Assembly (NCBI RefSeq): GCF_001424755.1
Contig: NZ_LMRF01000006.1
Span: 413,862 to 477,861 of the forward strand
Reading direction: 5' to 3'
Source: Marmoricola sp. Leaf446
Lineage (GTDB): Bacteria; Actinomycetota; Actinomycetes; Propionibacteriales; Nocardioidaceae
DNA length: 64,000 nucleotides
The stretch's first letter is position 1, and the number at the start of each line of letters is the position of its first letter. A program made the translations under genes and the position numbers. The notes beneath the pieces were generated by a model. The model did no database searches. It was given only the letters and a program-made list of their open reading frames with translations, and was not told the DNA's origin. Of this stretch, positions 35,923-47,048 are shown in pieces.

Positions 35923-36906
35923 TCAGCGGCGCGGCCGGGCCCGGACCACGTCGAGCACCATCTTCTCCAGCGCGTACGCCGCGTCGCTGGCCTGGCCCTT
36001 GACGTCGGCGTCGGCCCGGGCGACCGAGCGGATCGCGCGCCCCACCCCGTCGGCGTCCCAGCCGTGCGACTGGCGACGCAGCACGTCGATCTTCCACGGC
36101 GGCACCCCGACCTCCCGGGCGAGGTCGTTGTTGCGCATCCCCCGGGGAGCGCCCATGAACTTGGCCAGCCCGCGCAGGCTGCCCGCCAACGCGCTGGTCA
36201 CCAGCACCGGCGCGGTGCCGCGCTCCAGCGCCCACCGGAGCTCCTCGAGCGCCTTGGCCGCCTGGCCGTGCAGGGCGAGGTCGGCGACCGCGAACGACTT
36301 GGCCTCGGCCCGGCCGCCGAAGTAGCGCTTGACCATCTCGGTGGTCAGGGTCGAGCCCTCGAAGTCGCTCGCCAGCTGGTGGGCGGCCGCGGCCAGCGAG
36401 CGCAGGTCCTGACCGACGGCCTGCACCAGGAACTCGGCGGCGTCGGGCTCGATCCGCGAGCCGTGGCCGCGCAGCTCCTGGCCGACGAAGCCGGGCAGCT
36501 CGCTCGGTCGTGGCGAGGCCGACTTGACCTCCACGACGCGCTCCAGCTTGCGCAGCCGGGTCAGCACCCCGCTGCCCTTCTGGCCACCGCCGTGGGCCAG
36601 GACCAGCGCCACGTCGTCGGCCGGTGAGGCGGCGTACTGCAGGAGGCCGGGGACCGACTCCTCGGGCAGCTCCTCGAGCCGGCGCACGACCACGCAGCGG
36701 ATGCTGGAGAACAGCGACGGGGCGGCGAGGTCGCCGAGCACGGCCATGGTGAGCGTCGCGGCGTCGGTCTCGGACAGCTCGGCGTCGGCGTCGTGGCGGC
36801 GGACCTGCTCGCGGACCGCGCGCACGGCGCGCTCCCCCAGGAACTCCTCCGGACCGGTCACCAGGGTCACGTGACCCAGCGCCGGCCGGCTCTCCGCACG
36901 TGCCAT
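35923..36906 (-). CDS. holA: DNA polymerase III subunit delta
   Basis: This 327-residue AAA+ clamp-loader subunit opens a beta clamp ring. VTLVTGPEEFLGERAVRAVRE at the N-terminus, the delta motif FSSIRCVVVRRLEELPEE and AQASDAAYALEKMVLDVVR at the end are typical. The P-loop is degenerate, as always in delta. It lies in the conserved comEC-holA-rpsT order; here the phzF-like gene separates it from comEC. Confidence 0.92.
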   Translation of the reverse strand: MARAESRPALGHVTLVTGPEEFLGERAVRAVREQVRRHDADAELSETDAATLTMAVLGDLAAPSLFSSIRCVVVRRLEELPEESVPGLLQYAASPADDVALVLAHGGGQKGSGVLTRLRKLERVVEVKSASPRPSELPGFVGQELRGHGSRIEPDAAEFLVQAVGQDLRSLAAAAHQLASDFEGSTLTTEMVKRYFGGRAEAKSFAVADLALHGQAAKALEELRWALERGTAPVLVTSALAGSLRGLAKFMGAPRGMRNNDLAREVGVPPWKIDVLRRQSHGWDADGVGRAIRSVARADADVKGQASDAAYALEKMVLDVVRARPRR

Positions 36907-36950
36907 GGCCCGACCTTCTCACGCGGCGCCGACAGCCGGCGGACGCAGGG

Positions 36951-37808
36951 TCAGGGGGTGAGGTGGCCGGCCACGACCGTGCGGGTCGTGCCGCCGACCC
37001 AGAGCGCGCCGCCGTCGTCGCGCTCGACGTGCACGCGGCCGTCGCGACCCACCGCAGTGCCCTGCCGGGCGACGTAGGAGGCGGGCAGGACGCCCTCGCC
37101 GACCAGCCACACGGCGAACCCGGCGTTGAGGCTGCCGGTCACCGGGTCCTCCGGGACCGCGAGGCCGGGGCAGAACGCCCGCACCTCGTACGCCGCCCGG
37201 AGGTGCTCCGCCTCGGCCGTGTCGTGGGCGCCGATCACCCCCAGCTCCAGCCCCTGCATGGCCGCGAAGTCGGGCGCGAGGTCGAGCACCGTCCGGGCGT
37301 CGCGCAGCTGCAGCCCCAGCCACCCCGGCCCGTTGTCGATCCACGCCGCCCGCAGCACCAGGGCGGGATCGACCCGCAGCGCCGCCACCGCCCGCGCGAG
37401 GGTCGCGTCGTCGACCGGGCCGGACCGGAGGAACCCCGGCGCGCGGAACGACCGGCGTTCCGCGCCGGGACGGGCGCGCACCTCGACCAGCCCGAGGCCG
37501 CACTCCTGCACCGCCACGCCCTCGCGGGCCGGCACGCCGCCCGCCTCGAGCCAGGCGTGGGCGGTGCCCAGCGTCGGGTGACCGGCGAACGGCAACTCCT
37601 CGGCGGGGGTGAAGATCCGCACCCGGTAGTCCGCGCCAGACTCCCGCGGCGGCAGCAGGAACGTCGTCTCGCTCAGGTTGGTCCACCGGGCGAAGGCCGC
37701 CAGGGTCCCGTCGTCGAGCCCGTCGGCCCCGTGCACCACGGCGACCGGGTTGCCGCTGAGCGGGCCGTTCGCGAAGACGTCGACCCAGGACACGGGGAGG
37801 CTGACCAT
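36951..37808 (-). CDS. PhzF-family isomerase/epimerase
   Basis: A 285-residue protein of the diaminopimelate-epimerase-like PhzF fold. The VDVFANGPLSGNPVAVV opening, catalytic Glu in NLSETTFLLPP near residue 47, PFAGHPTLGTAHAWLE and EDPVTGSLNAG are all present. Most such chromosomal proteins have no known substrate; no phenazine genes lie nearby. The gene is placed between holA and comEC on the same strand, 30 bases from comEC, and may be co-transcribed. Confidence 0.88.
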   Translation of the reverse strand: MVSLPVSWVDVFANGPLSGNPVAVVHGADGLDDGTLAAFARWTNLSETTFLLPPRESGADYRVRIFTPAEELPFAGHPTLGTAHAWLEAGGVPAREGVAVQECGLGLVEVRARPGAERRSFRAPGFLRSGPVDDATLARAVAALRVDPALVLRAAWIDNGPGWLGLQLRDARTVLDLAPDFAAMQGLELGVIGAHDTAEAEHLRAAYEVRAFCPGLAVPEDPVTGSLNAGFAVWLVGEGVLPASYVARQGTAVGRDGRVHVERDDGGALWVGGTTRTVVAGHLTP

Positions 37809-37837
37809 GCGGGCCAGCCTGGCAGGCGGCCGCGACG

Positions 37838-40126
37838 TCAGTCACGGCTCCCCACCACGCGCAGGCCGTGGTCGACGACCACCGCGACGTCGCCGTCACG
37901 GTCGGTGCGGGCGACCCGCATGCCGGCGTCGCGCAGCAGCGCGCTCAGCGACGGCGCGGGGTGGCCGTAGTCGTTGCCCTCCCCCACCGAGACCACGGCC
38001 ACCCGGGCCCCGGTCGCCCGGACCAGGTCGGGGTCCTGGCTGGCGCTGCCGTGGTGGGCGACCTTGAGCACGTCGGCCGCGATGCCGCCGGTCTCGCGCA
38101 GCAGCCGGGCCTGCGAGGCCTCCTCCTCGTCGCCCATGAGCAGCAGCCGGACGCCGCGGGTGCGCACCAGCAGCACCACGCTGGAGTCGTTGGGCGGGGA
38201 CTCCGAGGCGGCGGGGGGCGGACCGGCCGGGGCGACGACCTGCCACTCCAGGTCGCCGAGCCGCCGGGTCCCGGCGTACGACGCACGCTGCACCGGCACC
38301 CCGGCCGCAGCCGCCACCCGCGCCACCTCGCGGGCGCCCGCCGCCGGCTCGTCCAGCCCGGTCACCTCGACCGCCCCGGCACGGCGCCCGCGCAGCACCC
38401 CCGCCAGCCCGTCGACGTGGTCGGCGTGGAAGTGGGTGAGCACCACCAGCGGGACCTCCTCGACGTCCAGCCGGCGCAGGCAGCGGTCGACCGGGGCGGG
38501 GTCGGGTCCGGCGTCGACCACCAGGGCCCGGCCGGGCCCCACCCGCAGCACCAGGGCGTCGCCCTGGCCCACGTCGCACGCCACCATCACCCAGCCCGGG
38601 GGCGGCCACCCGGGGCTCGGCAGCGGCACGAGCAGCGCCACCAGCGCGAGCGAGGCCAGCACCACGCTCGTCCGCCGGCGCGCCAGGACGTGGCCCAGCA
38701 CCACCGTGAGCACCAGGCAGAGCAGGGTGAGCAAGGTCAGGCCGAGGGCGGAGGTGGGCCACGAGGCCGACGCCGAGGGCAGGTCGGCCGCCCGCTGCGC
38801 CACCGCGACGATCCAGCTCGCGCACCACGCCGCCGGGGCCGCGACCACCGCTCCCAGCCAGGGCCAGAGCAGCCCCACCACCCCGCCCGCGAGCCCGAGC
38901 AGCGTGGCGGGCCCCACGGCCGGCGCCACCAGCAGGTTGGCCAGCACGGCCACGAGGCTGACCTGGCCCGACAGCGCCGCCACCAGCGGCGTGCAGGCCA
39001 GCTGGGCGGCGAGCGGCACCGACACCGCCTCGGCGACCCAGCGCGGCACCCAGCGCACCATCCGGTCGCGCCAGGCGGGCGCCAGCCACACGATGCCGGC
39101 CGTCGCCAGGGCCGACAGCGCGAACCCGGCCGACAGCGCGAGCCACGGGTCGAGCAGCAGCAGGCCCAGGACGGCGGCGCCGAGGGCCCGCGTGGCCTGC
39201 CGCCGCCCGTGCGACCCCAGCGCGAGCAGGCCCACCACCCCCATCGCCGCCGCCCGGACCACGCTCGGCTCGGTGCGGGCCAGCAGCACGAACCCGGCCA
39301 CCCCGAGCAGCCCGACCACCAGCAGCCCCCGAGCCCGTACGCCGGCCCAGCGGGCCAGCAGCAGCAGGCTGCCGACCACCAGCGTCAGGTTGGTGCCGGA
39401 GACCGCGAGCAGGTGGGTCAGCCCGGCGGTGCGGAAGTCCTCGGCGACCCCCTCCGGCATCGCCGTGTCGTCCCCGTCGACCAGGGCGGGCACCAGGGCC
39501 CGAGGAGCCGGCGGCCGGTCGGCCACCGCCTCGCGGATCGAGGCCCGCAGCGCCGCGGCGCCGCCGAGCAGCGGACCCGGCTCGCCGACCACGACGGGCG
39601 GACCCCGGGGCCCCAGCACCGCGGCGAGGTCGCGGCTGCGCGGCGGCGCCAGCCGGCCCGAGGTCTCGACCCGGCTGCCCAGCTCCACCCGCGACCACGC
39701 GGTGTCGGCCAGGAGCAGCACGGGGGCGCGCACCGCGTGCGACCGCCCCCGACCACTGACCTGCTCCACCCGGGCGCGCACCAGCACCACGTCGCCGAAC
39801 CGCCCCGGCCGCAGCACGGGGTCGGAGGTCGTCACCAGCTCGACCCGGACCACGGCACGCTGCCGGGCCAGGTCGGCGACCGGACCCGACCCCACCCCGT
39901 CGACCCGGAGCAGCACCGAGGCCACGACCCCGACCCCGCAGCACAGCCAGACCACCAGCGTGGTGGTGTCGCGACCCTGCCGCTGCCGCCGCACCCACAG
40001 CACGCCCACGACCGCCACCACGGGCACGGCCGCCCACGAGGGTGCCAGCAGGGCGAGCAGCGCGCTCCCCCACGCCACCAGCGCCAGCGCCGGCAGCCGC
40101 AGGTCGTCGACCGACGGCGGCCTCAC
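37838..40126 (-). CDS. comEC: ComEC/Rec2 DNA-uptake channel
   Basis: A 762-residue membrane protein with about ten transmembrane spans. The Competence core GLTHLLAVSGTNLTLVVGSLLLL is near residue 230, and a C-terminal metallo-beta-lactamase domain carries VVLTHFHADHVDGLAGVL near residue 565 and VLKVAHHGSASQDPDLV. It should transport single-stranded DNA across the membrane. The GTG overlaps the comEA stop by four bases (GTGA). With comEA it suggests retained DNA uptake, though pilus genes are not in the window. Confidence 0.92.
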   Translation of the reverse strand: MRPPSVDDLRLPALALVAWGSALLALLAPSWAAVPVVAVVGVLWVRRQRQGRDTTTLVVWLCCGVGVVASVLLRVDGVGSGPVADLARQRAVVRVELVTTSDPVLRPGRFGDVVLVRARVEQVSGRGRSHAVRAPVLLLADTAWSRVELGSRVETSGRLAPPRSRDLAAVLGPRGPPVVVGEPGPLLGGAAALRASIREAVADRPPAPRALVPALVDGDDTAMPEGVAEDFRTAGLTHLLAVSGTNLTLVVGSLLLLARWAGVRARGLLVVGLLGVAGFVLLARTEPSVVRAAAMGVVGLLALGSHGRRQATRALGAAVLGLLLLDPWLALSAGFALSALATAGIVWLAPAWRDRMVRWVPRWVAEAVSVPLAAQLACTPLVAALSGQVSLVAVLANLLVAPAVGPATLLGLAGGVVGLLWPWLGAVVAAPAAWCASWIVAVAQRAADLPSASASWPTSALGLTLLTLLCLVLTVVLGHVLARRRTSVVLASLALVALLVPLPSPGWPPPGWVMVACDVGQGDALVLRVGPGRALVVDAGPDPAPVDRCLRRLDVEEVPLVVLTHFHADHVDGLAGVLRGRRAGAVEVTGLDEPAAGAREVARVAAAAGVPVQRASYAGTRRLGDLEWQVVAPAGPPPAASESPPNDSSVVLLVRTRGVRLLLMGDEEEASQARLLRETGGIAADVLKVAHHGSASQDPDLVRATGARVAVVSVGEGNDYGHPAPSLSALLRDAGMRVARTDRDGDVAVVVDHGLRVVGSRD

Positions 40127-41115
40127 AGGGTGACGTGGGGGGCGATCTCGGCGAGCGTCTTGTCGCCGATGCCGTCCACCTCGAGCAGCTCGTCGACGGC
40201 GGTGAACGAGCCGTGCGTGCTGCGCCAGTCGAGGATCTTGCCCGCCGTCACCGGCCCCACCCCCGGCAACGTCTCGAGCTGCTCGGGCGTCGCGGTGTTG
40301 AGGCTGACCAGTGCCCCCGCGGGGTCCGGCGCGGCCTGCGCCGCCCCCGCCGCCGCTCCCCCGGGTCCGGCAGCACCAGCTGCGGCGGCCGGGGCGCCGA
40401 CCAGCACCTGCTCCCCGTCGACCAGCACCCGCGCCAGGTTGAGGCCCGCGAGGTCGACCCCCTCGCGAGCACCGCCGGCGTGCTCGAGCGCGTCGACCAC
40501 CCGCGACCCGGCGGGCAGCGTGGCCACGCCGGGGCGACGGACCTTGCCGGCCACGTCGACCACGACCGTGGCGCCGGGCGACCCCGTCCCCGACGGGGAC
40601 GTCGCCGGCGGGGAGGTCGCCGACGCCCCGGTCCCCGCCGCGACCGACGGCGACGCCGAGGGCGTCAGCTCCGCCAGCGGCTCGGCCGACGCGGGGGCGC
40701 GGTCGAGCGCGACCGGCCGCGGGCTCCCCCGCTGCCAGACGTACGCCGCCAGGGCGACCCCCGCCACCACCAGCAGGACCACCAGCACCGCCTGGCCCCG
40801 CTGCAGCCCCACCCGACCCCGCACCGTGCTCGGCAGCACGTCGACCACCCAACCGCGGACCCCACCGCCGAGCCGGGCCCCGAGGCCCGGCGGCCGCTCG
40901 CGCGCGTGCCGACCCACCGGCCGCACCACGGCCGGCGCCCCGATCCCGACCCCGACCTCGGGCGGCTCGTCGACGGCGTCCGGCTCCTCCCAGGGCGCCG
41001 GCTCGTCGTCCACGCGCCGCAGCCCGGCCGCCTCCAGCTCCCGCCCGAGCAGCTCGAGCCGACGACGGGCCGCCGCGGCGACCTCCTCCTGCGACTGCCT
41101 GCTCCTGCCGACCAT
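40123..41115 (-). CDS. comEA: ComEA DNA-binding competence protein
   Basis: The 330-residue product has an acidic N-terminal cytoplasmic part of about 110 residues, one membrane span (VLVVLLVVAGVALAAYVW), a Pro/Ser/Thr-rich spacer, a SLBB-like domain (VVVDVAGKVRRPGVATLPAGSRVVDAL) and a C-terminal helix-hairpin-helix pair (LNTATPEQLETLPGVGPVTAGKILDWR). It would hand duplex DNA to ComEC. No RBS; TAGCGT (complement of 41123-41128) seven bases before the ATG indicates a leaderless start. The N-terminal extension is longer than in Bacillus ComEA (about 205 residues). Confidence 0.9.
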   Translation of the reverse strand: MVGRSRQSQEEVAAAARRRLELLGRELEAAGLRRVDDEPAPWEEPDAVDEPPEVGVGIGAPAVVRPVGRHARERPPGLGARLGGGVRGWVVDVLPSTVRGRVGLQRGQAVLVVLLVVAGVALAAYVWQRGSPRPVALDRAPASAEPLAELTPSASPSVAAGTGASATSPPATSPSGTGSPGATVVVDVAGKVRRPGVATLPAGSRVVDALEHAGGAREGVDLAGLNLARVLVDGEQVLVGAPAAAAGAAGPGGAAAGAAQAAPDPAGALVSLNTATPEQLETLPGVGPVTAGKILDWRSTHGSFTAVDELLEVDGIGDKTLAEIAPHVTL

Positions 41116-41182
41116 GGGCCCGACGCTAGGAAGCGGGCGCCGGCCCCACCAGGGTCGCCCGGCACCCTGTGGACAACTCGGG

Positions 41183-42052
41183 TCAGGCCCCGGCCTGTGG
41201 AGGCCGGGGGGCCACCACGACCGCGACCATCCCCGGGCCGACGTGGGCGCCGAGCACGGCACCGATCTCGACCAGGGCGACCTCGCGACCCTCGAGCTGG
41301 TCGGCCAGCCGCCCGCCCAGCGCCTCGACGAGCGCCGTGGCCCGCTCCTCGGACTCCAGGTGCGCCACCGCCACGTCGACCGGGCCGGTGGCCGCCTCCA
41401 CGGCGAGCACCTCGAGCCGCTGCAGCGCCTTGCCGGCGGTGCGCACCTTCTCGAAGGCGCCGACCCGGCCGTCGGTGAGCCTGAGGATCGGCTTGACCGC
41501 CAGCGCCGAGCCGACCAGCGCCGCCGCCGCACCGACCCGGCCGCCACGACGCAGGTGCTCGAGGGTGTCGACGTAGAACAACGAGGTGGTGGCCTCGCCG
41601 CGGGCCCGGGCGACCTCGGCCGCCTGCTCGGCGCTCGCCCCCGCCGCCAGCGCGTCGGCGGCCGAGAGCACCGCGAAGCCGGTGCCCATCCCCACCTGGC
41701 GGGTGTCCACCACGTGCACGGGCACGCTGGCCCGCCGCGCGGCCAGGCGGGCCGACTCGACGGTGCCGCTGAGCTCGCCCGAGATGTGCACCGAGACGAT
41801 CTCGTCGTGCCCCTCGCGCACCAGCTGCTCGTAGACGGCGAGCACGACCTCGGGACCGGGGCGCGAGGTGGACACGGCGCGACGCCGGTCGCGCAGCGCC
41901 GCCGCCAGCCGACGGGGCGAGGCGGCCTCGCTCCCCTCCTCGTGGGCGGTGCCGCCGATGACCACCTGCAGCGGCACGACCCGGACGCCGCGCTGCTCCG
42001 CGGTCCGCTGCGACAACGAGGCCGTCGAGTCGGTGACCAGGGCGACGGGCAT
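41183..42052 (-). CDS. DegV-family fatty-acid-binding protein
   Basis: The 289-residue product begins VALVTDSTASL, the DegV signature, and carries TSRPGPEVV and VHISGELSGTVESARLAA, which line the lipid pocket. DegV (FakB) proteins hold a fatty acid for phosphorylation by FakA; no fakA is adjacent. The ATG lies seven bases after TAGCCT (complement of 42060-42065) without an RBS: leaderless. Position between leuS and comEA is usual for actinobacteria. Confidence 0.9.
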   Translation of the reverse strand: MPVALVTDSTASLSQRTAEQRGVRVVPLQVVIGGTAHEEGSEAASPRRLAAALRDRRRAVSTSRPGPEVVLAVYEQLVREGHDEIVSVHISGELSGTVESARLAARRASVPVHVVDTRQVGMGTGFAVLSAADALAAGASAEQAAEVARARGEATTSLFYVDTLEHLRRGGRVGAAAALVGSALAVKPILRLTDGRVGAFEKVRTAGKALQRLEVLAVEAATGPVDVAVAHLESEERATALVEALGGRLADQLEGREVALVEIGAVLGAHVGPGMVAVVVAPRPPQAGA

Positions 42053-42062
42053 GGCGCTCAGG

Positions 42063-43592
42063 CTAGCCGCGGCCGTGGTCGGGCTCCGGCGCCCGTCCGG
42101 TCGCGGCCGGGGTGACGCTCGCCCCCGGCGTACGCACGCGACGCACGAGGTCGGCGAGCCCCAGCAGCAGCGCCACCACGACCAGCCCGATGGTGGTGCG
42201 CAGCGACGTCGAAAGCGCCTCGGCGTAGTCGCCCCGGGTCGCGGCGAGCGCCCCGAAGAACTGCGCGAGCACGACGGCGACGCCGAGCGCCGATCCCACC
42301 CGCTGGGCGGTCTGGAGCAGCCCCCCGCCCGCGCCGGCCCGGGCGGGGTCGACCTCGTCGAGCGCGAGGGTGATGTTGGGCGAGATCACCAGGCCGCCCC
42401 CGGCGCCGGCGAGCAGCAGCAGCGGCGCGAGGCTCAGCCCGACGTGGCCCTCCAGGCGTGGCAGCACCAGGTCGATCGCGACCAGGGCGACGGTGATGGC
42501 CACGAGCCCGCCGAGCACCAGCGCGCGACCCCACCGCTGCACGACGCGGCCGCCGTAGAACGCCGTCACCGCCGAGCCCGCCGCGAACGGCAGCTGGGTC
42601 AGGCCCGCCTCGAGCGCGCTGTAGCGCAGCCCCGACTGCAGGTAGAGGGTCAGCACGATGAAGATCGAGGTGAAGCCGGCGAAGTAGAACGTGCCCAGCC
42701 CCAGCCCGAAGACGTACGACGGCACCCGCGCCAGGCTGAGGTCGACGAGCGTCTCCCGGCCGCGCCCCGACCAGTGCCGCTCCCAGCCGTAGAACACCGC
42801 CAGCACCACGACGGCGACCCCGGCCAGCCACCACGGCCGCTGCGACAGCGGCGCCCCCTGGTCGCCCTCCACCACGGGCAGCAGCACGAGCAGCATCGCC
42901 GAGGCGAACAGCAGCACCCCGACCGGGTCGAGGGACTGCCGGCGCCCGGGCGGCACGCGGGGCAGCCACCTCCGGGCCAGCACGAGGAGCAGCAGCCCGA
43001 CCGGCAGGTTGACGTAGAACACCAGCCGCCAGCCCCACTCCGGACCGCCGAGCTGCACCAGCAGCCCGCCGAGCAGCGGACCGATGGCGGTCGAGATGCC
43101 GATGCTCGCGCCAAAGAGCCCGAAGGCCCGCCCGCGCTCGGGTCCGCGGAAGAGGTTCTGGATGAAGCCCGACACCTGCGGCGTGATCATGCCGCCACCG
43201 ACGCCCTGCACGACCCGGGCGACGGCGATGGCCCACGCGGTGGGGGCGGCCCCGCAGGCCGCGCTGGCGACGGTGAACAGCGCCACGCCCCACATGAAGA
43301 CCGTACGACGCGAGCGCGCGTCACCGAGCCGACCGGCCGGCACCAGCGCCATGCCGAAGGCCAGCGAGTAGCCGGCCACCACCCACTGCACCTGGCTGTC
43401 GCTGGCGTCGAGGCCCTCGCGGATCGACGGCAGCGCGACGTTGACGATGCTGACGTCGAGCAGGCACATGCCGCCCGCCACCAGGCACACCGCCAGCGCC
43501 CGCCAGCGGTCGTCGTGACCCGGCTCCCCGGCCGCCCCGTGACCCGCCCTGCCACCCGTCGCGGCCGCCCCGGCCCGGTCGTCCTCACGCAC
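42063..43592 (-). CDS. MFS drug exporter, DHA2 family (14 TMS)
   Basis: A 509-residue major-facilitator protein with about 14 hydrophobic spans. DHA2 motifs are visible: LDVSIVNVALPSI in TM1, GRLGDARSRRTVFMWG as the loop 2-3 motif, and RVVQGVGGGMITPQVSGFIQNLF in TM5. It should export hydrophobic drugs or metabolites by proton antiport. TAGCGT (complement of 43599-43604) lies six bases before the GTG: leaderless. The gene ends 11 bases before degV on the same strand. The substrate is not deducible. Confidence 0.88.
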   Translation of the reverse strand: MREDDRAGAAATGGRAGHGAAGEPGHDDRWRALAVCLVAGGMCLLDVSIVNVALPSIREGLDASDSQVQWVVAGYSLAFGMALVPAGRLGDARSRRTVFMWGVALFTVASAACGAAPTAWAIAVARVVQGVGGGMITPQVSGFIQNLFRGPERGRAFGLFGASIGISTAIGPLLGGLLVQLGGPEWGWRLVFYVNLPVGLLLLVLARRWLPRVPPGRRQSLDPVGVLLFASAMLLVLLPVVEGDQGAPLSQRPWWLAGVAVVVLAVFYGWERHWSGRGRETLVDLSLARVPSYVFGLGLGTFYFAGFTSIFIVLTLYLQSGLRYSALEAGLTQLPFAAGSAVTAFYGGRVVQRWGRALVLGGLVAITVALVAIDLVLPRLEGHVGLSLAPLLLLAGAGGGLVISPNITLALDEVDPARAGAGGGLLQTAQRVGSALGVAVVLAQFFGALAATRGDYAEALSTSLRTTIGLVVVALLLGLADLVRRVRTPGASVTPAATGRAPEPDHGRG

Positions 43593-43643
43593 CTCGCCAC
43601 GCTAGCCGTGGGGTCGCTACGGCCCGGCCGCTACGGTCGGGGC

Positions 43644-44291
43644 ATGCGCATCGTCATCGCAGGAGGACACGGTCAGATCGCCCGCCAGCTCGGGCGCCTC
43701 GTCACCCAGGACGGCCACGAGGTGGTCGGCCTGATCCGCAAGGCCGAGCACGTGCCCGACCTCGAGGCCGACGGGGTCGGCTGGAAGCAGCTCGACCTCG
43801 AGGACACCTCGGTCGAGCAGCTGACCGAGGCCGTCCGCGGCGCCGACGCCGTGGTGTTCGCCGCCGGCGGCGGGCCCGACGGCAACGCCGCCCGCAAGGA
43901 GACCGTCGACAAGGGCGCGGCCGTGATGCTGGCCGACGCCGCCATCGCCGCGGGCGTGCGCCGCTACGTGATGATCTCCTCGATGGGCCAGGACCGCATC
44001 GACGAGGACTCCGACGAGGTCTTCCAGGTCTACCTCCGCGCCAAGCGCGACGCCGACGACCACGTCCGCTCCCAGGACGCGCTCGACTGGACCATCGTGC
44101 AGCCCGGCAAGCTCACCGACGACGTGCCCACCGGCACCGTCGCCGTCGGCGACGTCGAATACGGCTCGGTCACTCGCGGCGACGTCGCCCACGTGCTGGC
44201 CGAGGTGCTGGAGTCCGACCACACCATCGGCCGCACCTTCGCGGTGATCGGCGGCGACCAGCCCGTCGCCGAGGCGGTCCGCAAGCTCTGA
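43644..44291 (+). CDS. NAD(P)-binding SDR-like protein (YhfK/NmrA-type)
   Basis: A 215-residue Rossmann protein. MRIVIAGGHGQIARQLGRLVTQDGHEVVGLIR gives the GxxGxxG-type loop, VVFAAGGGPDG and YVMISSMGQDRID follow the atypical SDR pattern, and DWTIVQPGKLTDD is a family motif. It binds NAD(P)H; the substrate is unknown. TACGGT at 43632-43637 lies six bases before the ATG, so the mRNA is probably leaderless. It converges on leuS at a strong hairpin. Confidence 0.85.
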   Translation: MRIVIAGGHGQIARQLGRLVTQDGHEVVGLIRKAEHVPDLEADGVGWKQLDLEDTSVEQLTEAVRGADAVVFAAGGGPDGNAARKETVDKGAAVMLADAAIAAGVRRYVMISSMGQDRIDEDSDEVFQVYLRAKRDADDHVRSQDALDWTIVQPGKLTDDVPTGTVAVGDVEYGSVTRGDVAHVLAEVLESDHTIGRTFAVIGGDQPVAEAVRKL

Positions 44292-44297
44292 GCCAGG

Positions 44298-44360
44298 GGT
44301 AGTCCGAGACGAGGAGCACCGTCCACCGGTCCGCGACGGTGCTTTTCGTCTCGGACTACC
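44298..44360. terminator. Long bidirectional hairpin between the SDR-like gene and leuS
   Basis: The outer arms 44298-44311 (ggtagtccgagacg) and 44347-44360 are exact complements; the inner arms 44315-44323 (agcaccgtc) and 44335-44343 pair exactly as well. They are separated by a small AGG/TTT bulge (44312-44314 and 44344-44346) and an 11-base loop. A TTTT run (44343-44346) lies in the 3' side. It can stop both convergent transcripts. Confidence 0.85.
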
Positions 44361-44369
44361 GCCCCCGTG

Positions 44370-46847
<2,478 letters not shown>

Positions 46848-46895
46848 CTGGGGGCTCCTCCTGGGCGGGAACGGGCGGGGACGGTCGGGACATGG

Positions 46896-46918
46896 AAAAG
46901 CCCCTCGCGCAGAGGGGC
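46896..46918 (-). terminator. Intrinsic terminator in the leuS leader (attenuator)
   Basis: On the minus strand GCCCCTC (46918-46912), a 5-base loop and GAGGGGC (46906-46900) are followed at once by TTTT (46899-46896). This is a textbook rho-independent terminator, but it lies about 50 bases upstream of leuS on the same strand and downstream of the leader peptide. No other minus-strand gene ends here, so its purpose is most likely to abort leuS transcription. Confidence 0.75.
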
Positions 46919-46919
46919 G

Positions 46920-46941
46920 GCCGCGTCGTGGTCGACGCGGC
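46920..46941 (-). promoter_or_regulatory. Leader hairpin immediately after the leuS leader peptide
   Basis: gccgcgtcg (46941-46933 on the minus strand) pairs exactly with cgacgcggc (46928-46920) around ACCA. Its first base is the G of the leader-peptide stop codon, so a ribosome at or near the stop would disturb it. It abuts the terminator arm, as expected for a ribosome-sensitive attenuator. Confidence 0.65.
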
Positions 46942-46967
46942 TAGGCGAGACGCAGGGAGGTGCTCAC
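46941..46967 (-). CDS. Putative leaderless leader peptide of leuS
   Basis: GTG at 46967 opens an 8-codon frame, V-S-T-S-L-R-L-A, ending TAG at 46941. TAGGAT (complement of 46974-46979) lies six bases upstream and fits a -10 whose transcript would begin at the GTG. Two of eight codons are leucine (CTG, CTC). Placement before a hairpin and terminator upstream of leuS suggests translation-coupled attenuation by charged tRNA-Leu. It is too short for a homology argument; the evidence is positional. Confidence 0.6.
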   Translation of the reverse strand: MSTSLRLA

Positions 46968-47048
46968 CGCTCCATCCTAGACCCTGCCCGGCGCAGGCGG
47001 CCGCTCGCTCCCGGAGCCGCCTTCGGGCGGGGTCGTACCGTGAGGCGC

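Noticed and set aside
37868-42115. A 1415-codon plus-strand frame across comEC, comEA and degV
   Set aside because: Composition is Arg/His/Gln/Pro-rich without signatures; the minus-strand genes have clear family motifs and coupled starts.
46848-47048. A T-box riboswitch upstream of leuS
   Set aside because: No T-box core sequence or specifier loop is visible; the leader is too short and fits a peptide-type attenuator better.
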